Source of the DNA: Bacteroidales bacterium WCE2004
Lineage (GTDB): Bacteria > Bacteroidota > Bacteroidia > Bacteroidales > UBA932
Reading direction: 5' to 3'
Assembly (NCBI GenBank): GCA_900167895.1
Contig: FUZR01000001.1
Coordinates: 229,144 to 293,143, forward strand
DNA length: 64,000 nucleotides
In this document: one piece after another, positions 33,250 through 40,728 of the stretch
Layout of the letters: each line of letters begins with the position of its first letter
Numbering within the stretch: the stretch's first letter is position 1
Notes under the pieces: generated by a model
What the model was told of the DNA's origin: nothing
The model's input: only the letters and a program-made list of their open reading frames with translations
Database searches by the model: none
Position numbers and translations under genes: made by a program

Positions 33250-33630
33250 CTACTCTGCCGGAGTCTCCTTCACGACACGCTTCGCCTCTTTGATGCGAGC
33301 CTTCTTACCAGCCAGGTTGCGGAGGTAGAAGATACGTGCGCGGCGGACCTTACCGACTTTGTTCAGTTCAATCTTGTCAATTGCCGGAGACTCGTAAGGG
33401 AAGATACGCTCGACACCGATACCGTTGGAAATCTTGCGGATGGTGAAGGTCTTCGTGTACGGAGTGGCGCCACAAATCTGGATAACCACACCACGGAAGC
33501 TCTGGAGTCTTTCCTTGTCGCCTTCCTTGATCCGGTAGGTCACCGTGATGGTGTCACCGGCCTTGAACTGCGGGTAGGAGGCAGTTTTGTTCGTGGAGAA
33601 CGACTGCTCTACTAAGTTAATCAAATCCAT
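33250..33630 (-). CDS. rplS: 50S ribosomal protein L19
   Basis: 126 residues. 'FKAGDTITVTYRIKEGDKER' and 'QSFRGVVIQICG' followed by 'FTIRKISNGIGVERIFPYES' are the L19 signatures; 'KVRRARIFYLRNLAGKKARI' closes the family. It sits at the interface of the 30S and 50S subunits. It is monocistronic except for the downstream tRNA-Arg. The leader between the promoter and ATG is about 70 bases and contains two similar GCnGCCTCT segments, so autogenous control through a leader structure is conceivable. Confidence 0.97.
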   Translation of the reverse strand: MDLINLVEQSFSTNKTASYPQFKAGDTITVTYRIKEGDKERLQSFRGVVIQICGATPYTKTFTIRKISNGIGVERIFPYESPAIDKIELNKVGKVRRARIFYLRNLAGKKARIKEAKRVVKETPAE

Positions 33631-33702
33631 AATATGTCAATGCTTACTGAAGAGGCAGCATCATCAAACCGTTCGAAGAGAGGCTGCGTTCTTTTGGGAT
33701 TG

Positions 33703-33733
33703 CAAAGATAGTTACTTTTCTTGATCTTGCAAA
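33703..33733 (-). promoter_or_regulatory. rplS promoter (TTTG-N19-TATCTTTG)
   Basis: On the minus strand, TTTG at 33730-33733 and TATCTTTG at 33703-33710 are spaced by 19 bp, a perfect Bacteroidota promoter about 73 bp before the rplS ATG. Confidence 0.88.
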
Positions 33734-33765
33734 ATAATTCGCAAAAAAGTTTTACTTTTCTCCAT

Positions 33766-35028
33766 CTAGATGCTCTCCTCCTGCGCCTCGACGGGGATGC
33801 CCAGCATCGCAAGCTGCTCGATGAATGCGTCTTCGAAAGCGTGCTCGGCGATGCGCCGGGACATGTTCAGGATCAGGTTGCCGTTGATGCCGACGCAGGC
33901 GGACGCGCCCGAATTACCCCGCTGACGGCCCAATACGAAATCTATATCGCGCACGTACGGGCGCAGGGATTCCGGCAGGTCGATCTTGCCGAGGTTGGAC
34001 AGGGTATGCGTGCAATAGCGGTCCCCCTTCAGCTTGTTGATGACATCGATGATAGGCTTCTTCAGGAAGCGCGGGATGCAGTTGATGGCGAAGTTGTTCT
34101 CCAGCTCCACGTTCTTGGCCACCTTCGGCTCGAGCTGGCTCCGCATCGAGTAGAGCCGCTTCTGCGCGGACACGACCTCGAGGATATGGTCGAAGTCGTA
34201 GTCGCCGTTGCGCACGTCCACGCCCAGGATTACATAGGAGGAAAAGTTGCGCAAGGTGCAGCCGCCGAAGATGCGGCGCAGGTCCACGGGCACGTTGACC
34301 TTAAGCACCGAACGGTGGCGGATGGGATCCTTGCGGCGCACGTCCTGCAGCGCGGCCACCATCGCAGCGGCCAGCAGCTCGGTCACCGTGGCCTGGCGCG
34401 CCTTGGCCACTTCGGCCGCACGGCCCATCGGGATGCGGACGCGCAGGTTGCGCAGCTCCTTGAAACCCAACTGGCGGCCGTGGATGTGGTAGGCGGGGTC
34501 GTTCTGCTCCAGGGCGCCGCGCTTGCCGCCGAAGTCGTCGAACGCGTCGGCCATCTCCGAGGCGCAGGGCGCGTCGGACGGGTCCAGGATGCGGCCGCCG
34601 TAGACCGGCGTCAAGCCATAGCGGCGGCGGAGGTATTCCGCGGCCAGCGTGAGCAGGAAGGTCATGCCGCCGTTGCCGTCGGTCAGGACGTGGAAGATAT
34701 CGAGAACGATGCGGCAGCCGTCCGCAGAGACGCGGAACAGGAAGCCGCCGTTGCCCTTGATGCTGAAATGGTGCAGCGGCTGGAGCGGAAGGACGCAGGG
34801 AGTCTTGTCCAGGTGCCGCAGATACCACCAGAGCGTACCGCCCGTCAGGGTATAATGGAAGGTCGGAATCCGGGAGACCGTCGCCTCCAGCGCCTGCTGG
34901 AGCACGTCGACGGCGACCGGCTCGGAAAGGGTGACGGACATCCGGTACAGCGAAGAATACTTCTTCGACTGGCTGGCGGGATATATGAAGGAGGCGTTGT
35001 CGAGCCTCAACAGGTTTTGCAGTGTCAT
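33766..35028 (-). CDS. Condensation/alcohol-acetyltransferase-like acyltransferase
   Basis: 420 residues. 'IVLDIFHVLTDGNGGMTFLL' (near residue 115) contains the HxxxDG catalytic motif of the CoA-dependent acyltransferase superfamily (nonribosomal condensation domains, PapA, alcohol acetyltransferases). The N-terminal 'NLLRLDNASFIYPASQS' and C-terminal 'CTHTLSNLGKIDLPESLRPY' fit the stand-alone alcohol-acetyltransferase-like proteins common in Bacteroidota. It likely joins an acyl group to an alcohol or amine, perhaps in lipid or small-metabolite synthesis. There is no neighbouring synthetase gene, so the product is unknown. It has its own promoter. Confidence 0.75.
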   Translation of the reverse strand: MTLQNLLRLDNASFIYPASQSKKYSSLYRMSVTLSEPVAVDVLQQALEATVSRIPTFHYTLTGGTLWWYLRHLDKTPCVLPLQPLHHFSIKGNGGFLFRVSADGCRIVLDIFHVLTDGNGGMTFLLTLAAEYLRRRYGLTPVYGGRILDPSDAPCASEMADAFDDFGGKRGALEQNDPAYHIHGRQLGFKELRNLRVRIPMGRAAEVAKARQATVTELLAAAMVAALQDVRRKDPIRHRSVLKVNVPVDLRRIFGGCTLRNFSSYVILGVDVRNGDYDFDHILEVVSAQKRLYSMRSQLEPKVAKNVELENNFAINCIPRFLKKPIIDVINKLKGDRYCTHTLSNLGKIDLPESLRPYVRDIDFVLGRQRGNSGASACVGINGNLILNMSRRIAEHAFEDAFIEQLAMLGIPVEAQEESI

Positions 35029-35333
35029 GCCAAAAGTTGGTTGTGTTTCGGTGCAAAGGTATACCTATACGCGAGGGCCACCAAGACAATATCACCGAAA
35101 GGCCCCATTATGTGACAAAACGCCGGTTTGGCGGGGAATCAGGGACGAATCCGGGACGAAAAATCGCACCGAAGAATCTCGTCCCATGTTCGATAGGGAC
35201 CAATCCGGCCGCTTTGAGCCCCATTTATACGAATGCGAAACGAGGTTTTTCCCATTGCGAAAAACTCTTTTTCCGAAAGCGGTTCATATATCGAAATAAT
35301 TTCTATCTTTGCGCCAATTAACAAGGTACTACT
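35029..35333. other. Divergent intergenic region with two promoters
   Basis: This stretch of about 305 bases holds no supportable gene. It contains the minus-strand -7 box TACCTTTG (35054-35061) of the acyltransferase gene and the plus-strand -7 box TATCTTTG (35304-35311) of the DUF2795 gene. The middle part, about 35090-35290, shows nothing I can identify. Confidence 0.7.
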
Positions 35334-35555
35334 ATGTATTGGACACTCGAACTTGCCAGCAGCCTGGACGATGCTCCGTGGCCGGCGACAAAAGAAGAAC
35401 TTATTGATTATGCCAACCGCTCCGGTGCCCCCGAAGAGGTGATCGAGAATTTGGAAGAACTCGAGGAGGAAGGCGAGATCTACGAGACCATCGAAGACAT
35501 CTGGCCCGACTACCCCACCAAAGACGACTTTTTCTTTAACGAGGAGGAATATTGA
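35334..35555 (+). CDS. Small DUF2795 protein
   Basis: 73 very acidic residues: 'WTLELASSLDDAPWPATKEE', 'ELIDYANRSGAPEEVIENLE' and an end rich in Glu and Phe ('DDFFFNEEEY'). This is the DUF2795 family, small widespread Bacteroidota proteins of unknown function. The last codons (FNEEEY-stop) matter here because the same DNA, with a synonymous change, recurs 1 kb downstream after the first cassette gene, as if elements had inserted at the 3' end of this gene. It has a -7 box 22 bp upstream and a strong terminator 28 bp downstream. Confidence 0.85.
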   Translation: MYWTLELASSLDDAPWPATKEELIDYANRSGAPEEVIENLEELEEEGEIYETIEDIWPDYPTKDDFFFNEEEY

Positions 35556-35582
35556 TTTGATAATCAAAATAGTTACAGAGTT

Positions 35583-35610
35583 AAGCCAAGGTTTTTGCCT
35601 TGGCTTTTTC
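35583..35610 (+). terminator. Terminator after the DUF2795 gene
   Basis: AAGCCAAGG and CCTTGGCTT form a 9-bp perfect stem with a TTTTTG loop, followed by TTTC. Confidence 0.9.
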
Positions 35611-35682
35611 TGTGTTTTTACTATCCAATTACTTCCCATTTTTGGAGGAAATCCTCCTGGTGAAGGAGGAAGAATAGTAAAA

Positions 35683-35699
35683 CAAATGGTTATCTTTGT
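35683..35699 (+). promoter_or_regulatory. Promoter of cassette 1 (conserved cassette promoter)
   Basis: CAAATGGTTATCTTTGT includes the -7 box TATCTTTG (35691-35698), 22 bp before the ATG. The same 17 bases recur before cassette 2 (36663-36679). Confidence 0.8.
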
Positions 35700-35720
35700 A
35701 GTTAAGTGAATCTTTTTGCC

Positions 35721-36377
35721 ATGAAAAGGTCAGAATTGCCACTATACAAGGAACTCGAAAAAACAGAGAAAGCAGTACTGAAGAAAATAGCCTGCCAGCA
35801 TGGCTGGCGGCAAAGGGATTTTATTGAATGGAGAATTGAAGCCGGTTACTTCTTGTGTCTTAGCGTACCAACAATAAACTATGTCTTGAGTTCCATTACA
35901 CTTGAGATAAAACCTCTCTTTATAGATGACTTGTGGTGGGACGTTTTCAATATGTCCAGCAATAAAAACGAGCCCAAAAGTTTAAGAGGAATTGGGATAT
36001 TTGCAGTTAAGGCCCCTAAGATTGCAGAATATGATGTACTTGACTATGACCATGCATTAGATTATTCACAGGCTTCCATTGAGAGCAAACTTGAGGAAGT
36101 TTTTCAGGCTATTGACAAGGACATTCAGGCTTTTCTTTCTAAGCACCCCAACCCTGAACTGTTTTGTCCGAAAGATGGAGGAGAATATGGTCGTATTGAC
36201 CCCATTTATACTTTAACTATGGACTTGCATGCTGGCAAGTTTGACCAAGTCGAAGAAAGAATAAGGGATTATAGAAGCAGAGGGATTAGCAGTGGCCTCC
36301 TCTCAATGGATTCTTCAAGGAAAACACGAGATGCATTTGATTATTTCATAGATTGGTGTCACAGTCATTCTGTTTGA
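35721..36377 (+). CDS. Cassette 1: unknown protein, probable orphan immunity protein
   Basis: 218 residues, and I do not recognise the family. It starts 'MKRSELPLYKELEKTEKAVL' and continues with a mixed alpha/beta sequence ('RQRDFIEWRIEAGYFLCLSV', 'PLFIDDLWWDVFNM') ending in a helical half ('LTMDLHAGKFDQVEERIRDY'). There is no signal peptide and no membrane helix. The gene is distinctly AT-richer than the flanking chromosome, monocistronic, and the first of three cassettes that share promoter and spacer repeats; the other two are immunity-like, so interbacterial toxin immunity is inferred from context. A GTG at 35706 would add five residues; the ATG was preferred. Confidence 0.7.
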   Translation: MKRSELPLYKELEKTEKAVLKKIACQHGWRQRDFIEWRIEAGYFLCLSVPTINYVLSSITLEIKPLFIDDLWWDVFNMSSNKNEPKSLRGIGIFAVKAPKIAEYDVLDYDHALDYSQASIESKLEEVFQAIDKDIQAFLSKHPNPELFCPKDGGEYGRIDPIYTLTMDLHAGKFDQVEERIRDYRSRGISSGLLSMDSSRKTRDAFDYFIDWCHSHSV

Positions 36378-36420
36378 ATCTTCTGGGATAATATCTGAAA
36401 TACATTGTTGTCATTTCAAG

Positions 36421-36551
36421 GCATCTCGGCCTGCCTCAGGCTTCCCCTGTGACTATCCGGGTTTTTAACCACAAGTATAACTTGCTAATAATAAGCAGTA
36501 TACAACAATTGCACCATATGTTCAACGAGGAGGAATACTAATAGAGCACAA
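36421..36551 (+). repeat. Inter-cassette spacer repeat, unit 1
   Basis: Two conserved parts. Part one, 36421-36480, is about 80 per cent identical to 37571-37630 and contains a small hairpin (GCCT...AGGC) and CTGTGACTATCC. Part two, 36524-36551, holds AACGAGGAGGAATAC then TAATAGAGCACAA: its first 14 bases equal the 3' end of the DUF2795 gene (35539-35552) and its last 22 (36530-36551) equal 37681-37702. The rest of the 316-base gap (36378-36693) holds a weak terminator-like hairpin near 36588-36606 followed by seven T, and the cassette 2 promoter. Confidence 0.8.
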
Positions 36552-36662
36552 TTGATAAATCAAGCATTATCGATTAGTTAAGAATAGACCAGGGGGCTTT
36601 CCCAGGTTTTTTTGTATCCAAAAACTGGGTGAGATCAGGCCTAAAGAGGAATGGAAAAGAAT

Positions 36663-36679
36663 CAAATGGTTATCTTTGT
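36663..36679 (+). promoter_or_regulatory. Promoter of cassette 2
   Basis: The same 17 bases as before cassette 1, with the -7 box TATCTTTG at 36671-36678, 15 bp before the ATG at 36694. Confidence 0.8.
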
Positions 36680-36693
36680 TAAAAATTCACAGA

Positions 36694-37542
36694 ATGGCCA
36701 GAGAAGTATTCATTCATAACTCAAGATTGTTCAAAAAGAGTTTGAGCCTTGCAGATATCTTAGGTGAAAGCAACTATGAAGTCTCATACCTGGATAATAA
36801 TATGAGGATGACAACTCAGGAGAGTGAGTCGTGCTTCACATTGTTATATGATAGGAGCTGTATTGGGAGAGGTATTCAAATTGTAGAGAACACTAAGAAT
36901 ACTATTCATCTGGCTGTTAATCTCCCTTGTACTCAAGAAGATATCCAGATGCTTTACAAATTGTCAAAAAGGATAGCTTCTTTATGGAAGTCCGACAGCA
37001 TAATGATTGAAGACACCAAAGTCAGCTTAACTGAATTAGAGAAGATGGAGGAGCATGATATTTCCATGAATAAGAGTCTTCTTGGTGATGCCCCTGGTGT
37101 TTTCGGAAATGATTATGCCACCCTTTATTGTGTTACTTTGCCAGTTTGTGTCCCCGTAAAACAACTGCAGAGTTATTCTGAAGATTATCAAGGGTTCAGC
37201 CAGTATCTTAATAATAGACAAGGACTTGGCGCATTCTACTCTTGCCCTATCTTTTATTCTCTGGATGGAGAGATTGTTTCCATATATGTAGGCCTCTCAG
37301 ATGGTGCTTTTATTCTGCCCAATAAACCCCAGATGTCTTTTAAGAATGAAGGGAAAGAGGTTCAGTGTGACAAGGCTTTGATTGCTATACCAGATGTGTT
37401 TCCTGGTGACAAACTCAGTAAACTAGATTATCAAACCTTTGTTGAGAGAATACCCAAAGAGAAATTGTCGGAGTTTGATTGCCAGCATATGTTGGTCTCA
37501 AGTCTTTCACTTGAAGAATTGCGGTCAATCTTTAAGGGATAG
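36694..37542 (+). CDS. Cassette 2: DUF4299-like protein, probable orphan immunity protein
   Basis: 282 residues. 'REVFIHNSRLFKKSLSLADI' and 'CFTLLYDRSCIGRGIQIVEN' fit the N-terminal half, and 'GFSQYLNNRQGLGAFYSCPI' with 'FILPNKPQMSFKNEG' the C-terminal half, of DUF4299 as I remember it, a family seen in Firmicutes and Bacteroidota and linked to polymorphic-toxin immunity loci. There is no signal peptide. The DNA is AT-rich and the gene stands alone between spacer repeats. The ATG at 36694 was chosen because the earlier in-frame TTG overlaps the -7 box. Assignment by recollection only. Confidence 0.65.
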   Translation: MAREVFIHNSRLFKKSLSLADILGESNYEVSYLDNNMRMTTQESESCFTLLYDRSCIGRGIQIVENTKNTIHLAVNLPCTQEDIQMLYKLSKRIASLWKSDSIMIEDTKVSLTELEKMEEHDISMNKSLLGDAPGVFGNDYATLYCVTLPVCVPVKQLQSYSEDYQGFSQYLNNRQGLGAFYSCPIFYSLDGEIVSIYVGLSDGAFILPNKPQMSFKNEGKEVQCDKALIAIPDVFPGDKLSKLDYQTFVERIPKEKLSEFDCQHMLVSSLSLEELRSIFKG

Positions 37543-37570
37543 TAACTATTGTATTTATTGTCAGTTGGTG

Positions 37571-37702
37571 GTATCTCAGCCAGCCTCAGGCTATCCCTGT
37601 GACTATCCCAAGTCCTTGAACACAAGTGTAAGCGCATGGCAATAAATCATTTATCCTTAATACTCCATTCCTGGAATAAAGAGGAATACTAATAGAGCAC
37701 AA
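37571..37702 (+). repeat. Inter-cassette spacer repeat, unit 2
   Basis: 37571-37630 matches 36421-36480, including a perfect AGCC-TCA-GGCT hairpin and CTGTGACTATCC; 37681-37702 is identical over 22 bases to 36530-36551 (GAGGAATACTAATAGAGC and on). Between them lie about 50 unrelated AT-rich bases. The order of the two parts is the same as in unit 1. Confidence 0.8.
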
Positions 37703-37726
37703 ACGAGGGAAACAGACCCCAAATGC

Positions 37727-37734
37727 TATCTTTG
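37727..37734 (+). promoter_or_regulatory. Promoter (-7 box) of cassette 3
   Basis: TATCTTTG preceded by CCAAATGC, a one-base-shorter variant of the conserved cassette promoter, 25 bp before the barstar-like ATG. Confidence 0.78.
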
Positions 37735-37759
37735 CATAATTAAACGAAAAAAGCCACTT

Positions 37760-38119
37760 ATGAAGTGCAAGACAATACAAATTGACTGTAAAGATCTCCG
37801 AGAAAGAGATCTGCATAAGGCATTCAAGGACAAGCTTGGGTTCCCAGACTTCTATGGTATGAATTGGGATGCTTTGATTGATTGTCTGTCAAACCTCCGT
37901 GAACCTACGTACGGAATGACTACGGTTGCGTTAGAGAATGATGAAGTCCTTTTGATTAATTGCAATGACTTGCATAGCGCCAAGTTCGATATCGATGTCT
38001 TTCTTGATGTGATAGAAGCCGTAAATGCGCGAGGTCTCGCCTGGTTTGATAAACCATTTGTTTTCCTTTGCCCTATTGATCCCGAACTGTCGGCCCGCGA
38101 GAAAAACAGGATAGATTGA
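37760..38119 (+). CDS. Cassette 3: barstar-like ribonuclease inhibitor
   Basis: 119 residues. 'RDLHKAFKDKLGFPDFYGMN' followed by 'WDALIDCLSNL' is the barstar signature (the helix and loop that plug a barnase-type active site), and 'VLLINCNDLHSAKFDIDVFL' continues the fold. Barstar proteins neutralise RNase toxins. No barnase gene lies nearby, which fits an orphan immunity gene captured against toxins of competitors. It converges with the parE toxin gene, 4 bp apart. Confidence 0.9.
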   Translation: MKCKTIQIDCKDLRERDLHKAFKDKLGFPDFYGMNWDALIDCLSNLREPTYGMTTVALENDEVLLINCNDLHSAKFDIDVFLDVIEAVNARGLAWFDKPFVFLCPIDPELSAREKNRID

Positions 38120-38123
38120 AGTA

Positions 38124-38438
38124 TTATGGTCCGTATGTGGCTTTCAGATGCCGCTGGTAATCCATTCTTTCATGAAGGATGCGGACAACCCAGATGGAAC
38201 CGTCACGGTGTTTCCTATAGAAGATGATGTGATGGCCGACCTTATGTCCCATAAGACCGGGTTTAATGATTTCATACTTCTTTTCAAGAAAAGCAGGCAG
38301 GCGGTTCAAACCCAGAATGGAGGTGTGGATTTGCCGATAGTAGACGACAGCCTGATCTTCAGACCAGGTTTCAACGGTGTAATCCCAGATGCCATCCAAA
38401 TCGGCGATGGCTTTTCTGGACAGTCTGATCTTAGCCAT
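38124..38438 (-). CDS. parE: ParE/RelE-family toxin
   Basis: 104 residues. 'KIRLSRKAIADLDGIWDYTV', 'YYRQIHTSILGLNRLPAFLE' and 'GHHIIFYRKHRDGSIWVVRI' followed by 'LHERMDYQRHL' are the classic ParE/RelE-fold blocks, including the C-terminal 'ILH.RMD' motif. ParE members poison DNA gyrase. It is the second gene of a pair with parD, overlapping it by 8 bases. Confidence 0.92.
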   Translation of the reverse strand: MAKIRLSRKAIADLDGIWDYTVETWSEDQAVVYYRQIHTSILGLNRLPAFLEKKYEIIKPGLMGHKVGHHIIFYRKHRDGSIWVVRILHERMDYQRHLKATYGP

Positions 38439-38679
38439 TGTCCCGCCGCTTTGCCTTCAACTCTTCCAAGTGGGCATCGAAGTCAAACCCCTCGACATAC
38501 CCGCTTGCTTCTCCCTCATCAATGGCAGCACGGAGAGCAGCAATCTTCTGTTCGTCCTCTTCCAACCGCCTGAGGCCGGCGCGAATCACCTCGCTGGCAT
38601 TCGTATACCTTCCTCCCTGGACGCTGGCCTGGATAAACGCGTCAAAATGAGGACCTAATGCAACGGTTGTAGTTTTCAT
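38431..38679 (-). CDS. parD: ParD-family antitoxin
   Basis: 82 residues. 'TTTVALGPHFDAFIQASVQG' then 'GRYTNASEVIRAGLRRLEED' is the ribbon-helix-helix DNA-binding domain of ParD; the tail ('GFDFDAHLEELKAKRR') would wrap the toxin. The ATG at 38679 was chosen; an earlier in-frame ATG at 38700 would lie on the -7 box. The pair probably represses its own promoter. Confidence 0.92.
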   Translation of the reverse strand: MKTTTVALGPHFDAFIQASVQGGRYTNASEVIRAGLRRLEEDEQKIAALRAAIDEGEASGYVEGFDFDAHLEELKAKRRDNG

Positions 38680-38697
38680 CTCAATCAATCTTTGCGA

Positions 38698-38728
38698 CAA
38701 AGATAAGAAATATTCTTATACCGTCAAA
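38698..38728 (-). promoter_or_regulatory. parDE promoter with operator-like palindrome
   Basis: On the minus strand, TTTG (38725-38728), 19 bp, TATCTTTG (38698-38705). The palindrome AAGAA-ATA-TTCTT (38705-38717) lies between the two boxes, in the position expected for the ParD operator. Confidence 0.82.
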
Positions 38729-38790
38729 AAATTGTCTGAGCCGCGACCATGCCATATCCCCGGCCTCTTGCCCATGACGCGGGAATAACG

Positions 38791-38798
38791 TATTTTTG
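38791..38798 (+). promoter_or_regulatory. Promoter (-7 box) of the gene at 38816
   Basis: TATTTTTG, with TTG at 38768-38770 about 20 bp upstream, 17 bp before the ATG. Confidence 0.65.
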
Positions 38799-38815
38799 CA
38801 GGCAGAATACAATCT

Positions 38816-39247
38816 ATGGTTTTATCGATCATTATGGCGCTATTCGGTTTGTTCGGGAAAGTTGATCTTCCCTATTCCGCCTTCGAGGAATGGGTGGACG
38901 CATCTTTGTCGGTCGCTCTTCCTGACGGGATTGAGGCCTTCTGCTTCAATTTATATGATGACGGCGGCGGCATGTGGTCCGCCGAGATCATTGGCGCCGG
39001 GTCCTTTGACAAAGAAGACAGCGACTGGGCCTGCGACGAGGTGTTCGACAACCGGGCGAATCCGTTGAGATGGTCCAGCAATCAATCCTGGGAGAAGGTA
39101 TTGGAGCAGGTGAAATCCCATTTGACGAAATATCTGAAAAAGGGAGGCCATGCCTCCCTCCTTCGTGACAAGCAAGGCCTGGGCCTTGGGTTTGTCGACG
39201 GCGATATGATTCTTCTTAACGCCAATCCGTCCAAAGACTTCGAATAA
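38816..39247 (+). CDS. Unknown acidic protein, possible immunity protein
   Basis: 143 residues of no family I can name. After 'VDLPYSAFEEWVDASLSVAL' comes 'EAFCFNLYDDGGGMWSAEII' and a C-terminal 'HASLLRDKQGLGLGFVDGDM'. There is no signal peptide; the first ten residues are hydrophobic, and an in-frame ATG at 38834 would remove most of them. It has its own promoter and neighbours the immunity-like cassettes and parDE, but lacks their spacer repeats. Immunity function is only suggested by size, acidity and location. Confidence 0.6.
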   Translation: MVLSIIMALFGLFGKVDLPYSAFEEWVDASLSVALPDGIEAFCFNLYDDGGGMWSAEIIGAGSFDKEDSDWACDEVFDNRANPLRWSSNQSWEKVLEQVKSHLTKYLKKGGHASLLRDKQGLGLGFVDGDMILLNANPSKDFE

Positions 39248-39250
39248 CTG

Positions 39251-40231
39251 CTACAGCGCGAAGCGGAGCATGACGAGGCCGTCGTCGCCTTTCAGCCGAT
39301 CCGGCGGGAGATAGCGGGAAAGGTCCTTCGCGGAGCAGCAGAAGTAATTGCTGCCGGCGTAGATGACGCCGAGCGGAAAAGCCAGGCCCTCCACGGTCTG
39401 GCTTATCGCTTTGCCAGACTTCCGGGCCAGGTCGTAGACCAGCACGCCCTCTTGCCCGTCCGCCTCATAGGCGAAATAGATCCGGTCGTCCTTCCGCTGC
39501 ACGTTGGTGAAGGTCGGAGTCCACTTCCCGAAGTCCCAGAAATATGACGGGGCGATGAAAGCGTCTTTACAGAAGCGGTCGATCTCGCCGGAGCGGGACA
39601 GGAAGCCCCAGGTAGCGTCGCCACTGCGGAAGAACCGGCTGTTCCGGTATTCTTCGGCCGGGACATAGGCGAGCTGATAAGGATTGTAGCGCTTCAGGGA
39701 GAAGAACCGGCTCTGGCTGACCAGATAACTGCAGTCATAAGCAGTTCCTTCCTTGCTCCCGTATATATCGATCACATCGTCATCCACACGGACCACGCTA
39801 TACAGCGTCACATCCTCGTTCTGGAAGGTATATTTCGCCAGCTGCGAGCAGTCGCCGGTCGCGTATTCGGCAACCGACTCCGCCGTCAGGACATCCAGGA
39901 TCCGATCCTGGTAAACCGAAATGTCAATGATCTCCGCCGCGCTCTGGATAGAAGTCAGATAAGCGCCTTCCCGGTCGAAGACCAGGACCTCGTTCTGCGT
40001 CCTGTCCAGCAGGAAGAAGCGGTCGGCGGTGACGTCCATCACCACCCGGCCCTGCTGCCCGAGGGCCGTTCCGGCCGGGCAGCGGAGCGGGATCACCTCC
40101 ACCTCCTTATACAGGTCCCGCGTACTGACCCGCTGCCGCATCGCCTTGTCGATGTTGACCTTGACCATGCCTTCCTGCCCGCAGGAAACGGCCAGCAGGC
40201 CGATGAGAAGAAGATAGCAGAAACGTTTCAT
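39251..40231 (-). CDS. Six-bladed beta-propeller lipoprotein
   Basis: 326 residues. The signal peptide 'MKRFCYLLLIGLLAVSCGQE' ends in a lipobox with the Cys at about 17. The mature part has repeated '(F/V)LxxTxxxVLVFDxxG' type blades ('RFFLLDRTQNEVLVFDREGA', 'GQEGVLVYDLARKSG') typical of the 6-bladed beta-propeller lipoproteins abundant in Bacteroidota, of unknown role. The ATG at 40231 was chosen because it begins the signal peptide; the frame is open further upstream. It follows a small membrane-protein gene by 4 bp and is likely co-transcribed. Confidence 0.78.
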   Translation of the reverse strand: MKRFCYLLLIGLLAVSCGQEGMVKVNIDKAMRQRVSTRDLYKEVEVIPLRCPAGTALGQQGRVVMDVTADRFFLLDRTQNEVLVFDREGAYLTSIQSAAEIIDISVYQDRILDVLTAESVAEYATGDCSQLAKYTFQNEDVTLYSVVRVDDDVIDIYGSKEGTAYDCSYLVSQSRFFSLKRYNPYQLAYVPAEEYRNSRFFRSGDATWGFLSRSGEIDRFCKDAFIAPSYFWDFGKWTPTFTNVQRKDDRIYFAYEADGQEGVLVYDLARKSGKAISQTVEGLAFPLGVIYAGSNYFCCSAKDLSRYLPPDRLKGDDGLVMLRFAL

Positions 40232-40235
40232 AAGG

Positions 40236-40577
40236 CTATAAACGGGGTTTCTGAACGATCCGCACGACCTGGGCGACCAGGTAGATGCACATACCATAAA
40301 TAACGGGAATCAGAAGGGCCTTGGCGGAGAAGAGCACGCTCGGGGAAATCAGGTCGAAAAGACCGGAAAACTCGCTCCGGGCCCCGGCCACCTGCTGCAG
40401 GGTGGTGAAAAGCTGATAAAGCGGGAACAAGGGCGCCAGGAGGCCGAGCACGAGTGCGGAATTGCCGATTTCCTTCACCCACCTGGGCGCTTTCCAGGCA
40501 GCGAAAAACAGAGCGACCAGAAGTACCGTCAGCAGGGACATGGGAAGCAGTCCGCCGGAATTAAAGATTTTGAACAT
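40236..40577 (-). CDS. Small membrane protein, possibly MotA/TolQ/ExbB-like
   Basis: 113 residues with three hydrophobic helices (about 13-30, 42-60 and 83-103). 'NSALVLGLLAPLFPLYQLFT' and 'ISPSVLFSAKALLIPVIYGM' followed by 'CIYLVAQVVRIV' resemble the short MotA/TolQ/ExbB-domain proteins of Bacteroidota, in which a conserved Gly/Pro-rich helix pair surrounds the ion path. The likeness is by pattern only. It has a good promoter and leads the beta-propeller lipoprotein gene. Confidence 0.55.
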   Translation of the reverse strand: MFKIFNSGGLLPMSLLTVLLVALFFAAWKAPRWVKEIGNSALVLGLLAPLFPLYQLFTTLQQVAGARSEFSGLFDLISPSVLFSAKALLIPVIYGMCIYLVAQVVRIVQKPRL

Positions 40578-40608
40578 AGAGCTAAAAGTTTTAGGGTTAA
40601 TCTGGGGG

Positions 40609-40640
40609 CAAAGGTAACGGACGTCCCCGTTCCGTCCAAA
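40609..40640 (-). promoter_or_regulatory. Promoter of the small membrane protein and beta-propeller genes
   Basis: On the minus strand, TTTG (40637-40640), 20 bp, then TACCTTTG (40609-40616), 31 bp before the ATG. Confidence 0.78.
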
Positions 40641-40712
40641 CCGAAACCCCGGGATGCGGAGTTAAATCCCCAGAAGCCCCTTTTGACATGCATGAAACGT
40701 CGATTATTTTGT

Positions 40713-40720
40713 TATTTTTG
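40713..40720 (+). promoter_or_regulatory. -7 box of the LytTR gene
   Basis: TATTTTTG, only 8 bp before the ATG at 40729, so the leader is very short. Confidence 0.6.
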
Positions 40721-40728
40721 TATAGGTG

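Noticed and set aside
36421..37702. Possible CRISPR array from the repeated spacers
   Set aside because: Only two imperfect repeats separated by a whole gene, with no short regular spacing and no cas genes.
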